Shown one piece after another: positions 9,417 through 19,892 of a stretch of DNA of 32,906 nt. Source of the stretch: Paulinella micropora. Its lineage: Eukaryota > Cercozoa > Imbricatea > Euglyphida. Where the stretch lies: assembly GCA_009731375.1 (NCBI GenBank), contig BJOX01000135.1:13554-46459 (forward strand). Reading direction: 5' to 3'. The translations under genes were made by a program, and so were the position numbers. Position 1 is the stretch's first letter. Each line of letters starts with the position of its first letter. The notes beneath the pieces are model-generated. The model made no database searches, had not been told where the DNA came from, and saw only the letters and a program-made list of their open reading frames with translations.

Positions 9417-12234
9417 ATGGGGAAACTGACAACTCGTAATAAGGTTGGGAATATGCATCACTTGAATATTATGATATATACTCACGGTATCTCGGGACTA
9501 GCAGGTGTTATAACAGACCCGAACGATAAGCTGCTTCCGGTGGAGGGAGAGACGGTGAAAGGAAAATGGAAGGACAAATGGGAGATAGGGTCGACACACA
9601 CGTTTCGAATTCGACAGAGGTGACGGGGAAATGGAGGGGGGTGGTTGTATGAGGAATTTGAGGAGCCTATACAGACAAAAAGGCAACCTTTCATGTGGAT
9701 GCAAGGTCGGTGGGATGGAACTTGTCAATGCAGTTGTGCCACAAGCGGACTACCGGAATATAAAAGACGTAACGATTGAAATAAGGAAGGAAAGGAGGAG
9801 ACGATGCGATGGACATTGGCAAGAGAAAAGGAGATAAGACAGGAGAATCTGAAGAGAGTTTTCGGCGAGGGGGAAGCTGGAGGAAGCAGGGGGGAAAGGA
9901 CAGGAGACAAAGTGGGACGACACACCTGTTCGGATGTTGCCGGGCTATACACAGGAGAACAACTGAGTGAATACAGGAGGAGATTGGGATGGGAGGAAAA
10001 GATACGGAAGACGGTGGCAGAGAAGACGAAACAGAGGTTATACTACATGGCAGGAGCAATGTTACAAAACATTATGGGGGGGAGGGTACAGAACAACTCG
10101 CGGAACTAGGGTGATAATTGATCAATCGCAGTGGGGGGCAATGAAGTTTGTATGGTTACATACGGCTATCAGCTTGCCAGAGGGGATGAAAGAGGCGGCA
10201 AGGGGCATCATGCAAGGATGCAAAGGTGGCAAGGAATCAGTGCATGGTATATATGGGTAACGGAGATGGAAAAGGGCGAGGCCGCGGAGGAATAGAATAT
10301 TTGGTGCCATGGCGGCAAGGGCGTTTACACAACGAACGGTAGAGGAGGCGAAAAGGTTGGGTACCAAGGTGAGGGTACGCACGATGGGTGCAGGGCATTC
10401 CGGATAATACTGATTAAGTCAGAGGGGGAATGAGGGGGTCGGAGATGGAACGGGAAATAAAGTTTGCGACGGACTTGGCCTGGGCCTGCGATGAGGGCTG
10501 GGAGGAGAGTCCAGAGACGGTGGCGGACGTCACTGTGTCGGTATGGTTGCAAGGTTTGACTTGGGAAGAGCGGGCGGAAGCGAGTTTAGGCGACATGGGA
10601 GCGGGAAAGGAAGGGCTGTGACAGGAGACAAGGAACAAAGGAATTGAAAGAGAAACAAGATAAAAGGGGCGAGGGGATTATGTATGAATGGAAATGGGGA
10701 CGACGAGCACAACGGGCAGAGGATCCCCGGAGCGGACACGTGAGGGGGCAACGTTAACGGGAGACCACAGAGGGAAGGGGGCACCATGGGGTAATCTGTC
10801 AACACGAAGACAAAGACTGAAGGCAAAAGTGATACCGCTTGGGAGTGTGGGGAACACCACGGGGTTCAAGTGGTAGAAAGGCGGGGGAAATGGGACACGA
10901 TAAGGGGGGGAAGGGAGTTATACAGTGACATAAATGGGGGAGCCATCATGGCACACAAATGCGAACGACATGAGATGTATTGTGTGGATGTCTGCATTTG
11001 GTGCAATAGCTTCATGATTCCTAGCTTCGGATGACGCAATTCTTGGGGGACGAAAACTATGGGAAGGAGGAAAAGGAAATGGAAGAACAGGCCCGGGGGC
11101 CACAAGATGGTGCTAAGGGAAAGAACGGGGAGGAGACATGGAGGGGATTAGTGGATGGAAAAAGACTGAGTTGGATCAGGATAGGGAAAGGCATTTACGA
11201 CAAGACGGCACGTTATAGGGGGAAAATATGCGGAGGCACGATAGCTTTTTTCGTGAGGACAAGCTTAGCGGCTAATAATGGCCTGGTGGATGCCAAGGAG
11301 TTATATGTACGATGGGCTCCGGTGGCAGAGGTACCGGAAAGACAGGAAGAGAAAAGGCATCGAAAAGGGAGGAAAGCCGGGATGTAAACGGAAACATGAC
11401 AGGGAAGTTGGCGGAAGGGGGAATGGTGCGATTGTCGCACCAGAGGCACACAGTGATGATGCCGCTCAGGAAGAGATGCCTTCAGGAAAGGAAGGCAGAA
11501 GTATGGGGGATAATTGGGAGCGATACCTCGAACAACGGAGCGGCGGAGTTCCCGAGTGCACAACGATGATACGCTGTATCAGAACGACTTGGATCGCGCC
11601 ACGGAAGCCAAACGGGAGGCGGCATGTTGGAACGGAAGAAGGCTATCCGCCATGGCAGGTGGCAGTTGGGGGGACTGGGCAAGATGTTCCCGCAAGAAGA
11701 ATTGGTCTGGTCGGAACATTTCAACAACCAAAACATCGCGCGATATGAATGGCGGCGCAAGGACAAAGCTCATATTATGATGCGGCAGGGTGTCCTCAGC
11801 GTGGAAAAGGGGGTCGTGGACGACGTGGCGGACGCGGGGGACGCGACTACGGGGGATACCAGCGATCGGCGGAAACAAAGCCGGAAATTTCCGAAACGGT
11901 GCTTATTTCAGGGGCGGCGGCGGGATTGCCGGAACGCCAGGGGCGGGAGGGGGAGCACCCACGCAGTCGGGTAGGATGATATCTGTGGAAGATATGGAAA
12001 GGGAACATGAACAGGGAATGGTATATTTGAACAGGAACGGGCTCCGCGGGAGGAGGAAGCGTGACCGCGGCGGCATGACGGCGCGGATGACGTCATGATA
12101 ATTGGGGAAAGCAAAACAGGGGAACGTCGGCGAGAGGCTCGCTCGGCACTGCAACGGATCGACAGGGCGGGATACGGCAGCCCGGATCGGGGGAATGGTC
12201 AAGGAGAACGCCATTCCATCGATCTGACTAGGGA
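9417..12234 (+). pseudogene. Gypsy gag region, fragmented
   Basis: Expected location of the capsid-like gag of the element. Only short plus-strand frames survive (e.g. 9804-10109, 10430-10621, 11031-11387), separated by stops and frameshifts. They are charged (Glu, Lys, Arg) with some hydrophobic stretches. Near the end (about 11790-11860) a basic glycine-arginine string GRGRRGGRGGRDYGG is seen, an RGG-type nucleic-acid-binding tail where many gags have a zinc knuckle. No CCHC knuckle was found. The assignment rests on position in the element, not on a recognised gag domain. Confidence 0.45.
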
Positions 12235-13172
12235 ATGACAAGAAAACGGATGAGAGAGAAAGAAGAAAGAAGGGGGGATAGGGAACACGACAAACGGCAG
12301 AAGGCAGAGGAGCGGACTTGTGAGGGGGGAACAGGTGAAGGGAAACAGGGGAATGAGAAAGAGGATAAGGGGGATACAAGCCATAGGGGGGACAAGGAAA
12401 TAAAAGGGGATGAGGGTAGCAAGGAGGACAAGGGAATCGCGGCGGACGCAATGGACCAAGGGAATAGGTCTGTGGACAAGGATCTCGGCCGGGGGCCGGA
12501 AAGGAATTCGGGACCCACTGGAAGGAATAACGGGGAGGAACGGGACCGGGACCGTCTCTTCCTCCAGACTTACCAGAAGATCGATGCACGGACAGGATCT
12601 TTGAGTCCTAGGAAAGCTAATTCAATTAAAAGAGCTGATTTCCCTTTAGCCTACACGAAGGTGGCGATCAAACAACTAGGGGGGGGGGAGGAAGTCATTG
12701 GGAATGACACGATGGCGGCGATCAGTGTGATCGGAAAACACTTTCAGGACAAATATGGGGGACAGCCGTGGTATCGGCAAGCGTTACGGCGAACGCAGGG
12801 ATGGGTGAATGGGGTGTCGGACTCGACGCCACTAACAGGAACGATGCTATTGACGTTTCGTCTTTCGGATGATTCGATATATATGCATAAGTTCTGGGTG
12901 GTACCGGCGTACACGGGAGGATTATTATGGAGCTTTGACGCGCTCCAGCGTATGCGCACACATATCGATTGTGCTGGGGGAATTGTGAGATATGGTACGG
13001 GCGAGAACGCACCGGTATACAAGCTGGTAGCATGGTCGGCGGATGACGATCCGCAAGGAAACAAGGACGGATGGACCGCTGGTGATTTTACGGCGGCAAC
13101 GGTAGAGTTGTCGAAGGAGACGGCGGCCGACGAAGCGGCACGCGAGCTTTCGCGGTGCCTTATCCGTTTCCT
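12235..13172 (+). pseudogene. Gypsy pol N-terminus with aspartic protease
   Basis: A long plus frame starts with a Lys/Glu/Asp-rich region (to about residue 110), then a protease-like domain. NDTMAAISVIGKHF resembles the retropepsin active site DTGA followed by a hydrophobic stretch; the expected Gly is Met here, so activity is doubtful. Further on come a beta-rich segment (HKFWVVPAY) and a linker with ETAADEAARELSR. The frame is open up to the antisense insertion at 13173 and continues in the same frame at 13905, where RIPKALRVQAKQWQGSEK follows. The protein would process the gag-pol polyprotein. Confidence 0.7.
13163..13172 (+). repeat. 10-bp direct repeat, left copy (candidate TSD)
   Basis: TCCGTTTCCT, repeated exactly at 13895-13904. 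The two copies are 732 bp apart (3 x 244), and removing one copy plus the intervening DNA joins the protease and RT frames without a stop. Confidence 0.65.
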
Positions 13173-13182
13173 CCTTGATCTG

Positions 13183-13904
13183 CTAGTCCGTAGCCTTCCC
13201 GGCTATATCATCCACCGAGGCTTCCATGCCATCCTCATCAAACCCTGCCCGAGACCGATATAATGTGGGTGTTTGTTTCTCCTGATCCGCATACCTCGCC
13301 AATTGGTCGATCATCATGGCGTACTGGGTCGCGTGTGTTCTGTGGTATACCCCAGAGATATGGGTGAATGCCTCATTTCGGATCACCGCCAAGTCCCGGC
13401 CAAGGAGTTCCTGCCGATACTTCCTTGCCGCCTGCCTTGATCCCATCCTACACGCTATAACGAGCTTTTGTGTCCGGCTCGGTATTGGTATCGGGTCCTG
13501 AACCAGGAAATCCTCGATATCGTACCACCACATTTCCGTTCGCCTGCCCACCGGCAGTACGATCGTGAAGTGCCCATGAGAGATCCGATTCTTCAACGCT
13601 TTCTTTATCCCTGCCACCGAGTCAGCCATGATGGGCTCATCGCCCCACTTGTCCTTGAGGAAATCTATGATCCCTGTTTTTTCCTACTAGGTTTCGCCAC
13701 GTTACAAACCACATACTGGGCCATTGGCAACGTCCTGCCATATCCATTTCCTTGTGCTGGTACCCCAAATTGCGCCCATGTACTGGAAACCCATCAGTCG
13801 CCAGTTTCCGTTGTTCCCTCAACTGGTCCAACCGTATGTCGCACAATGCGGCTATTCTGTCAGGCGTCCACTCATCCTCCGAGTACTTTCCTCCTCCGTT
13901 TCCT
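13183..13904 (-). pseudogene. Myb/SANT- or trihelix-like ORF fragment
   Basis: On the minus strand the fragment begins SSGNGGGKYSEDEWTPDRI without an ATG inside the insertion, then LREQRKLATDGFPVHGRNLG, MAGR, MWFVTWRNLVGK, and after one frameshift near 13635-13730 continues KALKNRISHGHF, WWYDIEDFLVQDP, RQAARKYRQELLGRDLAVIR and ends at TAG (13183-13185). The spaced Trp residues and the K-W-NL-GK pattern resemble the Myb/SANT-like DNA-binding fold of trihelix factors and of accessory proteins of some DNA transposons. This is fold-pattern inference, not a confirmed family match. It is truncated at the N-terminus, so it is a captured fragment. Confidence 0.5.
13895..13904 (+). repeat. 10-bp direct repeat, right copy (candidate TSD)
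   Basis: TCCGTTTCCT, the second copy of the repeat at 13163-13172, in the same pol reading frame. Confidence 0.65.
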
Positions 13905-14957
13905 GAGGATCCCCAAGGCCTTGCGGGTGCAGGCTAAACAATGGCAGGGGAGCGAGAAGTCCAAGGAGGACGTGCTCGCGATGATGGACGAGCACATCGA
14001 GGTTTTTGGGCCTGTGGAAGGGAGATCGGTCAAACACCATACGGCGGTGTTTCACAGGGAAATGGGATAGGAAGTGTCTGGAATAGGGCGGCCTTCGCGA
14101 CTCAGCTAGCACAAAGACAGGATCGCCAAGGAAATGAAGGCGGAACTGTTGGAAAAGGGGGTGATAGAGGCCCGGTTATCGGAATACTCTTCGCCGGTGC
14201 GGATGGCGCCGAAGCCGGATAACACATTTCGAATGTGCATAAACTATTAGAAGATCAACCAGATCATAAAGAAGATCGAGACGCCGGTTCCGGATGTACG
14301 GCGGGGAGTGGAAGTGCTGCGAAAGGCGAAGATATACTCCACTTTGGATCCGAAGAGTGGTTTCTGGCCAATATCATTGGCAGAAGAGAGCCAATTGCAA
14401 TACCTCACGGCCTTCATGGTTGGAATGACGACCTATGTATGGAAGGTCTTGCCGATGGGGCTCAAGGTTGCTCCGGGAATCTTCCAGAAGGCGATGACTG
14501 AGATGCTGGGGGCGAAGTTCCTCGATGACGAGTTTGCTTTTAAGCATTGCGATACGTCCACGTACGCATTTGCGTATCTGGATGATGTCATAATATACTC
14601 TAACTCGGTGGAAGAGCACATGGAACACCTCAGGGATATCATGAGGCGGGTTAAGGCATTCGGGTTTCGGCTCAATGCCAAGAAGTGCTATTTCATGCAA
14701 AAACGGATTCAATATTTGGGATACGATATTGAGAACGGAACATGCACAATCGCGGCTAAGAAGATGGAAGCATTGGAGGCAATGTCGATGCCGAGGAGTA
14801 AATCGGATCTACACTCGTTCGTGTCTTGGGCGCAATATTATGGAGAGCTTATCCCGAATTTTGCCAATCGGGCGGAGCCCATACGGAATCACATGAAGAA
14901 CTTCAAGGGAGACTGGGCAAATTCGGATGAGTGGGGCAAGACGTCTAGGATGCCATA
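13905..14957 (+). pseudogene. Gypsy reverse transcriptase
   Basis: Copies the element RNA into DNA. The frame opens with KEDVLAMMDEHIEVFGPVEG, is broken near 14070-14110, then EMKAELLEKGVIEARLSEYS and APKPDNTFRMCINY, the family's fingers region. From 14308 a 216-residue frame is open: STLDPKSGFWPISLAEES, LPMGLKVAPGIFQKAM, the catalytic box FAYLDDVIIYSNS (codons about 14572-14610), GFRLNAKKCYF, IQYLGYDIE and SFVSWAQYYGELIPNFA. Both Asp residues of the YxDD box are intact, unlike in the Copia element of this window. At least two frameshifts upstream and one at the RNase H junction make it a pseudogene as assembled. Confidence 0.92.
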
Positions 14958-15402
14958 AAGGACTTGCGAGGTACAATCCTGAAGGATCCGTTAACGGAGG
15001 ACGGAACAGTACTGAGGTTGCTAGACTTCAACGCACCTTTTATCCTGGATACGGACGCGTCGGCGTACGCAATAGGGGGTGGTGCTACAACAGGCGGACG
15101 GCAAGGGACGGCTACGGCCAGTGATCTTTCTTAGTCGGCGAATGCCGAATGCGGAAAGGCAATATTGCACGAGGCAACGGGAAGCTTTTGCTATTGTCTG
15201 GAGATTCAAACGATTAAGGGAATACCTGTGGGGGGGCGAAGGACACAAAGGTGAGGACGGACTATAACAACCTGCGGTGGTTGATGTCGCAAGACCAGAC
15301 GGGACGTCTGGCACGGTGGCAGCAGGAGTTATCGGAGTAAGATTTCCAGGTAGAGTACATCAAGGGAAAGGAGAACTTCTTGGCTGATCATCAGTCGAGG
15401 TC
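14958..15402 (+). pseudogene. Gypsy RNase H
   Basis: Would degrade the RNA strand during reverse transcription. Conserved blocks in three shifting frames: FILDTDASAYAIGG (first catalytic Asp kept), RRMPNAERQYCTRQREAFAI (acidic helix), then RTDYNNLRWLMSQ, GRLARWQQELSE, a stop, and FQVEYIKGKENFLADHQSR (final Asp). The normal order after RT is kept. Frameshifts and one in-frame stop (near 15338) break it. Confidence 0.85.
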
Positions 15403-15422
15403 GGGCGGAAGGGAGGAGGCAG

Positions 15423-16177
15423 GTGCTCCTCAAGGTAAGGGGGAGGGGGAACCGAAAAAGCGCCAGGTACCGGAGGTATTCACGGTCAAGCCGGTATGGG
15501 ATGGGGACCAGAGAAGGGGGGATGAACCTAACACGATTTGGGTTCACCACGGCGGCGGCGGTATTGACGGTTTGGGGGTACATGGATTTGGAAAAGATAG
15601 AGAAGGAAGCGGATTTCGAGGATAAGAAGCCGATAAATGGCATGGTATATGCGGCGGAAATGTCGGCGGCATACAAGTTTCGGACGACCGGAGACATAGG
15701 GAAACAGGAATGCGACAGGGACCTTCGGCTTTATGAGGCGGCTCACATTAATCCGCGGGAATGCTGTGAGGAACATGGGGACCAATACGCGAGGGACAAC
15801 CTCGACGAGTACGAATGGAACGCGGCATTGAACGAGGAGAGGACACCGGAGGAATTGGAGAGGCCATGCTTTCCATGGCGGCACTTGCCGATGTTGGGCA
15901 ACATCATCGTCGGGGATAAGGAGGACGAGGAGCAGCAGCGGCAGGAGCCGGTGGGCTTCAAGATGTTGGAAAAGACGCACCCTAGTCGGGTGGCGCTGGA
16001 TTTGGAAACGGATACGCAAATCAGGTTTGCTTCGGTGGATAAACTTCGGAGTCTGACAAGTGAGGCAAAGGAATTCCAGGCGTTCATTCAGCACGTGAAA
16101 AACCCAACGCCGGAAACGCGCACCGAGGCGGTGAAAAGGCAGCTAAAGACGCACACGTATTCGGATGGGTTAATCTA
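15423..16177 (+). pseudogene. Gypsy RNase H-integrase linker, ~250 aa
   Basis: An open 251-residue plus frame lies between RNase H and the integrase zinc motif. It is hydrophilic and acidic, with a short hydrophobic stretch (RFGFTTAAAVLTVWGYM), then EECCEEHGDQYARDN-like charged helices and ELERPCFPWRHLPML. Its end, THTYSDGLI, is the usual lead-in to the integrase (Y-x-x-x-G-x-I) and stops at TAG just before YMGTDGRYR. Most Gypsy elements have a much shorter connection here. I recognise no domain. Confidence 0.6.
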
Positions 16178-17288
16178 GTATATGGGAACGGACGGCAGAT
16201 ACAGGGATGATCCGGAACGGTGGACAGTATGGGTACCGCCGGCGTTGCGGCACGCGATCTTGATCGGGGCACACAACTGTCCCATGCAGAGTCATCCGGG
16301 ATTGGAAAAGATGAAATGGTCCTTGGAAGTTCTACTGGGGGAATATGGGCAGGGACGTCGAGAGGTTTATCAACGGCTGCGCATCATGTCAGCGGGCTAA
16401 ATCGCCTAACTTACGATGTGAACAAAGGCAATACGAGGTCACGGGCGAGATTTTCGAGACGGTGCACATCGATTACGTGGGGCCACTGCCGGAGGCAGGG
16501 GATGGGGGATTCAAATATATCCTTAGTCGGTTATCGATCGGGCGTCCAATTACGTGATCACGGTGCCCACGAAGGATGACACCAAGGAAACAACTGCTAA
16601 GACACTCATCGACTGTCTTTAGCAGGATTGGGGTTCCGAGGAAGATCATTTCGGATCGGTGGAGTTCGTTCATCAATTGGGTCTCGAACGAGCTGAGTGC
16701 GTACTTTGGGTTTCAATGGAACTATGTCATGGTTTATAACCCGATGGCTAATGGCAAGATCGAGCGGATGCACAAAACTATGAAGACGTCGTTGAAGATA
16801 TACTGTCAGAATAACCAGAAGGTCTGGCCGGAAACGGTACATGCTTTCACTTTGCGGTTAACAACCTGGAGTCTTCGTCTTTGGGAGGGCATGTTCGGCT
16901 TTGCCCGAATCAGTTGGTACACGGAAGGGTATTGAACACACCTACGGATGTCCTGAAGCAGACGGCGCTCTATGAGCCAACGGAATTGATGGCGTGCCGT
17001 TTGAGAGCGATGGCGGAGACGGAACTCATGGTCCGGAAACAACGGGAGGCGGAGATGCGGCGTAAGGACGCCAGGGGGCAGCATAAGTACAAGCATGTGG
17101 AGTTCAATGTGGGGGACACTGTCTTGTTATACGTCCCGAGCATCCCGGTGGGATTATCGGTGAAGCTATATGAGAAATGGCAGGGGCCATATCAGGTGGT
17201 ACAGCAGACAGCGGCATACAACTGCAAAATTCGTCATCAACGGACGAATAAGGAACAGATTGTGCACGTACGGCGGTTGGTTAATTAA
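16178..17288 (+). pseudogene. Gypsy integrase
   Basis: Inserts the element cDNA into the genome. The HHCC zinc module is AHNCPMQSHPGLEKM followed, after a frameshift, by INGCASCQRAKSP. The catalytic core shows VHIDYVGPLPEA (first Asp), KIISDRWSSFIN (second Asp) and NPMANGKIERMHKTMK (Glu), so D,D,E are all present. The C-terminal part has FNVGDTVLLYVPSIP, KLYEKWQGPYQVV and VHVRRLVN, the GPY/F module. Frameshifts occur near 16390, 16520-16620 and 16850-16900. Confidence 0.9.
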
Positions 17289-17487
17289 GTTCTCACCGTT
17301 CTTATTGGATTATGAGACGGACGCGCAGGCACTGGCGCGCACGGCGAATGACTGGGGCAATCCGACGCCTTTGCTTACTCGTTCGCAGCGGGCGGAGGAG
17401 ATTGCGAGGTTAACGGAACAGCTCTCGTATGAGAAGGAGGAGGAGGAGAAGCAGAGGTTGCGGGATGCAATCGCGGAACTGGAATAG
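17289..17487 (+). pseudogene. Integrase C-terminal extension, coiled-coil-like
   Basis: After the GPY/F module (stop at 17286-17288) an overlapping frame continues with FSPFLLDYETDAQALARTANDWGN and ends in a Glu/Lys-rich helix (RAEEIARLTEQLSYEKEEEE, then KQRLRDAIAELE). The heptad-like Leu spacing suggests a short coiled coil. No chromodomain is seen. Confidence 0.55.
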
Positions 17488-17493
17488 GCTCTC

Positions 17494-18237
17494 ATGAAAG
17501 GGCACCAAGAAGGCAACGCCAAGGGGGGATTGACGCGGACAGCAAGGAGGAAATCAAGGGGAGGCAGGGGGAGTCAGGTGGAGTGGCAGGAGCGCCACAG
17601 CAGGAAGCGAAGAAGGAGGAGAAGCAGGGGAGGAGAAGCAAGGGGCACAACCGGCTCTTCCGAGGCCACCACCAGAAGGCCAGGATGGGAGCGGACGGCG
17701 GCAACAGGCGGAGAAGTGGGTGCAGGACCCAGTCAAGATCGATGAAATCCACTGGCGGGCGGCAAGTTCTACTTGATGCGACCGGCGGCCAGGGAGGTCG
17801 CGGACGGCACGATGGATGACTTTTACGTCATGCGGATACTGAAGGTTGGGGGATGTACAAGGTCAAAAGCGGCGGCGGGCATTGATCCGGTAATGCAGTT
17901 TTGGAGAAGTGGTGATGCGACGAACTTGGAGAAGGGCCGCCGGTTCAGTCCAGTTTTTCTGGAGAACTGGGGGCAAAAGCGGGAAACGTGGGATGTGAGT
18001 ATTCAGTTGGACGACAAGGACCACACGCCTTATACGGTGCAGACGCGACCTAGGATGGTCCTGGATATGCCTTTTGACCTCACCGAGCATTGGCGATTTC
18101 CCACCATCATCTGGGATGAGGTGGAGGAGAAAGGCCTGCCCTTTGAGATCATCGGGGCACCACCGGCAAAGGTGGGATCGAGGGGAAGGAAACGTCCCTC
18201 GGGGCCGGAAAGGAAGGCAAGGAGGGGAAGAAGATGA
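17494..18237 (+). pseudogene. Post-integrase domain, possibly BAH-like
   Basis: Basic low-complexity sequence (17494-17700) is followed by a folded-looking segment: VQDPVKIDEIHWR, GKFYLMRPAA, DDFYVMRILKVGG, VMQFWRSGDATNLEKGR, FSPVFLENWGQKRETWDVS, FPTIIWDEVEEKG, ending in a Lys/Arg-rich tail at TGA (18235-18237). The order of a short strand with aromatic residues, a YVxRILKV strand and a Q/W-F-W/Y-R strand is reminiscent of BAH (bromo-adjacent homology) domains, which bind chromatin. That would fit a targeting module, but the assignment is a guess from the pattern. A frame change lies near 17740-17775. Confidence 0.4.
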
Positions 18238-18241
18238 GAAT

Positions 18242-18243
<2 letters not shown>

Positions 18244-18289
<46 letters not shown>
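18244..18289 (+). repeat. (GA)n microsatellite
   Basis: About 22 GA units directly after the post-integrase frame, at the start of the element's 3' non-coding region. Confidence 0.96.
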
Positions 18290-18291
<2 letters not shown>

Positions 18292-18394
18292 ACGAGAAAA
18301 GATGATGACCGAGTCCGGGGTGGTGCGCCCGGGTGAAACGGCTAAATGATACCCAAGGGTCAATGGATCCATAGGTGTATGGTATACACCAATC

Positions 18395-18606
18395 ACGCGC
18401 AGGGACGCGATGATATAAGTTTATTTTCCGCGCAGGGCGCGATGATATAATTTTATTCCGCGCAGGGACGCGATGATACAATTTTATTTCCGCGCAGGGC
18501 GCGATGATACAATTTCATTCCGCGCAGGGACGCGATGTTTACTTTGTATTCCGCGCAGGGACGCGACGATGTAATTTTGAAATCTGTGCAGGGACGCGAT
18601 GACAGA
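18395..18606 (+). repeat. ~31-bp GC-box tandem repeat, seven copies
   Basis: Each unit has a CCGCGCAGGGACGCGATG core followed by an AT-rich arm (ATACAATTTTATT). Copies 2 and 4 lack the A in GGGACGCG (GGGCGCG), so the first five copies alternate between two core types. A further diverged copy (CACGCGGGGACGCGATG) lies near 18871. The core contains CGCG at both ends. This is non-coding DNA between pol and the 3' LTR. Confidence 0.9.
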
Positions 18607-18962
18607 CCTAAAAGGCTTTGAAGGACAATGTGATCATGGTCGCCAGGGAGCGAGACCACTAACACGGCAGGATTGATCATCCTTTCCCCAACATATTATA
18701 TACACCCTCTCAGCCTGCGGTGGCATGACAAGGGTAAGCGTACGGTGTACGAACATGGTATAATGGTCGGCATGAATGAATGAAAAGAAGAGAGAACGAG
18801 ATGAGAAAGGAAGAAGAGAAAGATCAGGGCATCGGGAATGATTATCCCTTGAATTATAAATGAATTCTTCCACGCGGGGACGCGATGAAGGGCATTGGGA
18901 CTGAAAGGGAATATCTTGTCCGCCAACGAGCGAAACCGCGGGCTTTATGGGATTGATCACCC
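18580..18962 (+). repeat. Two diverged ~100-bp copies around the GC-box array
   Basis: Positions about 18588-18685 and 18871-18962 share order: GGGACGCGATG, then AAAGG, a CCAGGGAGCGAGACC / CCAACGAGCGAAACC string, and GGATTGATCA(T/C)CC. They are old duplicates that flank about 185 bp of unrelated sequence. Confidence 0.6.
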
Positions 18963-19252
18963 CTTTTACTTTATTCAATTACCGCTATAACGGCGATGTA
19001 ACGAGAAGATGGGGAATATGGGAATGGGAACGTGGTGGCGTTGGAAACAGGGGGAGAGGGGATACATGGGAATGGATAGGGACGGCAGTAATAAGGGGTA
19101 CTCAGGGTCGTTTCAAGCATGGAGTGGTAGAACCGGAGGACCGCGGCGGGGAGTATCGAAGGCGTTGGAGGGGGGCCTTCCCTCAACGACGTCTTGAATC
19201 ACTTCTGGACTACGCGACCGGGACTACAGCGTCACCTGAGGCCATAAGTTGA

Positions 19253-19640
19253 TACAATTTTCACGATTCGAGCGGATTCGAGATCGGAGGTGGATTGTTT
19301 TCAAATTCCCACAAGTTTCGCGGCAATTTTCACGATTCAAGCGGATTCGAGATCGTAGATGGATTGTTTTCAAATTCCCACAAGTCTTATGACAATCTGT
19401 ATGGATTGGAGATTTTACACGAGGGAGCTCGTCCAAAATCTTAGGGGCTCAAGGGATGCAGTGGGGCAACTTGAAATTCCATTCGTCACGGATTCGAGAT
19501 TTTAAACAAGGGAACTTATCTAAAATCTTACGAGCTCAAGGGATGCCGGGGGGCAACTTGAAACCCATTTTACACGAAGTGGAAATTTTACATACGGAAG
19601 CTTATGCAAAATCTTTTGGCGCCGACGAGGCCGAACGGGG
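19253..19640 (+). repeat. Degenerate tandem repeats upstream of 3' LTR
   Basis: Two ~70-bp copies (CAATTTTCACGATTC, GCGGATTCGAGATCG, GATTGTTTTCAAATTCCCAC) at 19253-19390 are followed by two to three longer units with CTCAAGGGATGC, GGGGCAACTTGAAA and ATTTTAxACxAGGGA strings up to 19640. All are non-coding and belong to the element's 3' region. Confidence 0.75.
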
Positions 19641-19892
19641 GAATACTATGGAATCAGTGGATTTCAATCAGGCGTAAGTGGAATTTGTCAATTACCCTGA
19701 GGGGGATAGTATAGACTCACACTAGGTGGGGGGGACCATGAGTGAATTTAGGATAACACGGGGTGTGTAATTTTATCCGAGGGAAAGGGTCTAGTCACCG
19801 ACCGTCACTCGAGATAATTTTTCACATTTTATCCCGGTTTGGATCGGCTGGTCTTAACTCGACTTCTCGCGCACCCTGACGAGGGCACGCTC

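Larger units (their letters stand above)
13173..13904 (-). mobile_element. 732-bp antisense insertion in pol
   Basis: This segment interrupts the Gypsy pol frame and is bounded by a 10-bp direct repeat. Nearly all of it is occupied by a minus-strand coding fragment whose stop codon lies about 10 bp inside the left boundary. The ends show no terminal inverted repeat. A 9-11 bp duplication is typical of Mutator-like elements, but without terminal repeats the mechanism is open. Gene capture and non-autonomous transposition are both possible. Confidence 0.6.

Noticed and set aside
7263-12589. Many minus-strand Pro/Ser/Leu-rich frames
   Set aside because: The plus strand of the Gypsy gag region is strongly purine-rich, which removes stops on the other strand and gives Pro/Ser-rich shadows.
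18395-18606. CRISPR array
   Set aside because: Repeats are about 31 bp with no unique spacers, tandem head to tail, in eukaryotic retroelement DNA.
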